DNA of 64,000 bases, from NCBI RefSeq assembly GCF_005405385.1, contig NZ_BJDY01000002.1, positions 1 through 64,000 on the forward strand, written 5' to 3'. This DNA comes from Lactiplantibacillus mudanjiangensis. Lineage in GTDB: Bacteria > Bacillota > Bacilli > Lactobacillales > Lactobacillaceae. The notes under the pieces are model-generated. The model saw only the letters and a list, made by a program, of their open reading frames with translations. It ran no database searches and was not told the DNA's origin. Positions 63,160-64,000 of this stretch are shown here, piece after piece (positions within the stretch are counted from its first letter, which is position 1; each line of letters begins with the position of its first letter). A program made the position numbers and the translations under genes.

Positions 63160-64000
63160 ATGGAAAAACAAAGTCAGCCTGATCTTGAACAAAACGAACA
63201 AGATCAACCTACACGGGCGTTAACCGATAGTTTACAACAAAAGTTGGACTATTTATCAACGTTACGTCAAGCAATTACGGCTGGTGATGACCGATTGATC
63301 TACGAATTGATCGATGGTGATCACTATCATCAAGCCTTATTAAATGAAGAACCGAATGCGACGCGCAACACGCAAGTCGATTTGATTACGGATGTTCATC
63401 CAGCAATCAGTCATTACCTAAGTACCAAATTAATTGATTATTTGGCGCATGAATACCCATTCTTTTATTACGAAGAAACTCAACTCGGTGAATTCCAGAT
63501 TTACTTCGGTAACTGGTGGGATCGTCGCCAGTTTGGTAAGTTGAACGTCTTAAAAGTGGCGTTCGAATTTAGCCAAGCTGAATTTAATAAATTACAAAAA
63601 ACCTTTGAATTAGCCGCGGCCCATAAGCGGTTTAATACTGATGGCATACAACGGATTTCCGCAGCTAACGATCAATTACAAGCTTTAATTGACGCGCAAG
63701 ATGATCGTGATCGTCAAAAAGATGACTTACGGCAACAGCTCAAAGAAAATGGGCAACGTAATTCACTCTTTGATTCTGGTCGGATCAAGGAAGAACGGCA
63801 ACAAATTATTGACCAATTAACGAAGTTGGCCGATGAAGATGAACAAGCCAACAATGCCCATGCCACGATGAAAGATAATGAAGCTAAGATTTTGACATTG
63901 TCTAAAGAAGACACGATTTTAGCTTATGAAAAGCAAGCGATTGAAACCGCCTTTAAGAGTTTCGAAAACTTTAATGAGCGTAACCGTAGCCTCTATACCG
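63160..64000 (+). CDS. Coiled-coil protein, 5' part (cut by window end)
   Basis: Open frame of at least 280 codons running off the right edge. ATG 63160 follows AAGGAG. The first 130 residues are globular (YLSTLRQAITAGDDRLIYELIDGDHYHQAL, FGNWWDRRQFGKLNVLKVAFEFSQ). From about residue 140 the chain is charged and heptad-like (KTFELAAAHKRF, QLKENGQRNSLFDSGRIKEERQQIIDQLTKL), so a long coiled coil is likely. I do not recognise the family firmly; SbcC-like or envelope-spanning annotations are possible for such proteins but not supported here. It follows the glnA terminator. Confidence 0.8.
   Translation, partial: MEKQSQPDLEQNEQDQPTRALTDSLQQKLDYLSTLRQAITAGDDRLIYELIDGDHYHQALLNEEPNATRNTQVDLITDVHPAISHYLSTKLIDYLAHEYPFFYYEETQLGEFQIYFGNWWDRRQFGKLNVLKVAFEFSQAEFNKLQKTFELAAAHKRFNTDGIQRISAANDQLQALIDAQDDRDRQKDDLRQQLKENGQRNSLFDSGRIKEERQQIIDQLTKLADEDEQANNAHATMKDNEAKILTLSKEDTILAYEKQAIETAFKSFENFNERNRSLYT

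Overview
The window is a chromosomal segment of a low-to-mid GC Gram-positive bacterium. Gene content, gene order, T-box leaders, Gly-Gly-rich Shine-Dalgarno sites and a displaced LPQTxE sortase signal point to the family Lactobacillaceae, most likely the Lactiplantibacillus plantarum group. The species call is inference from memory of that genus, not a database match. Most of the segment is core housekeeping DNA; no rRNA, tRNA, complete insertion sequence, prophage or cas gene was seen.

Layout. 1-8000: 3' part of an ftsK/spoIIIE translocase gene (the window opens inside a tandem repeat encoding Glu-Ala-Ser), murC, and a very large LRR/mucin-binding surface protein whose wall anchor is out of frame. 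8000-20000: a Bax-inhibitor-like membrane protein with a long leader, polA-mutM-coaE, nrdR-dnaB-dnaI, T-box-thrS, and infC-rpmI-rplT behind an L20-type leader; infC appears to start at ATA. 20000-20820: an odd small region with two CRISPR-repeat-like 28-mers flanking a tiny HTH gene. 21000-27600: the yqeG-yqeH-yhbY-nadD-yqeK-rsfS-methyltransferase-tmcAL ribosome-assembly/NAD cluster, then yceD-rpmF. 27700-33000: a frameshifted aldo/keto reductase, a small lysine-rich secreted protein, gnd, a small possible immunity protein, and rarA. 33100-40750: an ArlRS/LisRK-like two-component system, a UbiA prenyltransferase, yidC and acyP (minus strand), trmH, an HD protein and an HxlR regulator. 40750-49900: T-box-pheST, mltG-udk-greA, a DUF1697 protein, a LytTR regulator with a LiaF-like membrane partner (minus strand), and a HesB-like protein. 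49900-64000: yfhO (minus), pbp2B, rpmG, yqgN-rhomboid-yqgQ-glk, a rhodanese, a DUF3042 protein (minus), glpQ-like, miaA, glnR-glnA with a GlnR box, and the start of a coiled-coil protein cut by the window end.

The genes combine into replication/repair, translation, peptidoglycan synthesis and nitrogen control modules. Intergenic DNA holds two repeat families that known features do not explain. One is an approximately 375-400 bp element (three full copies and one inverted half copy) with CACCTAC/GTAGGTG ends and internal hairpins whose arms change by compensatory substitutions. The other is an approximately 110 bp long-palindrome family with a conserved loop and covarying arms. In two places the families sit next to each other. 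These are the best candidates for something undescribed. Two protein-coding genes are each broken by what looks like a one-base deletion in a short homopolymer; pseudogenization and sequencing error cannot be separated here.
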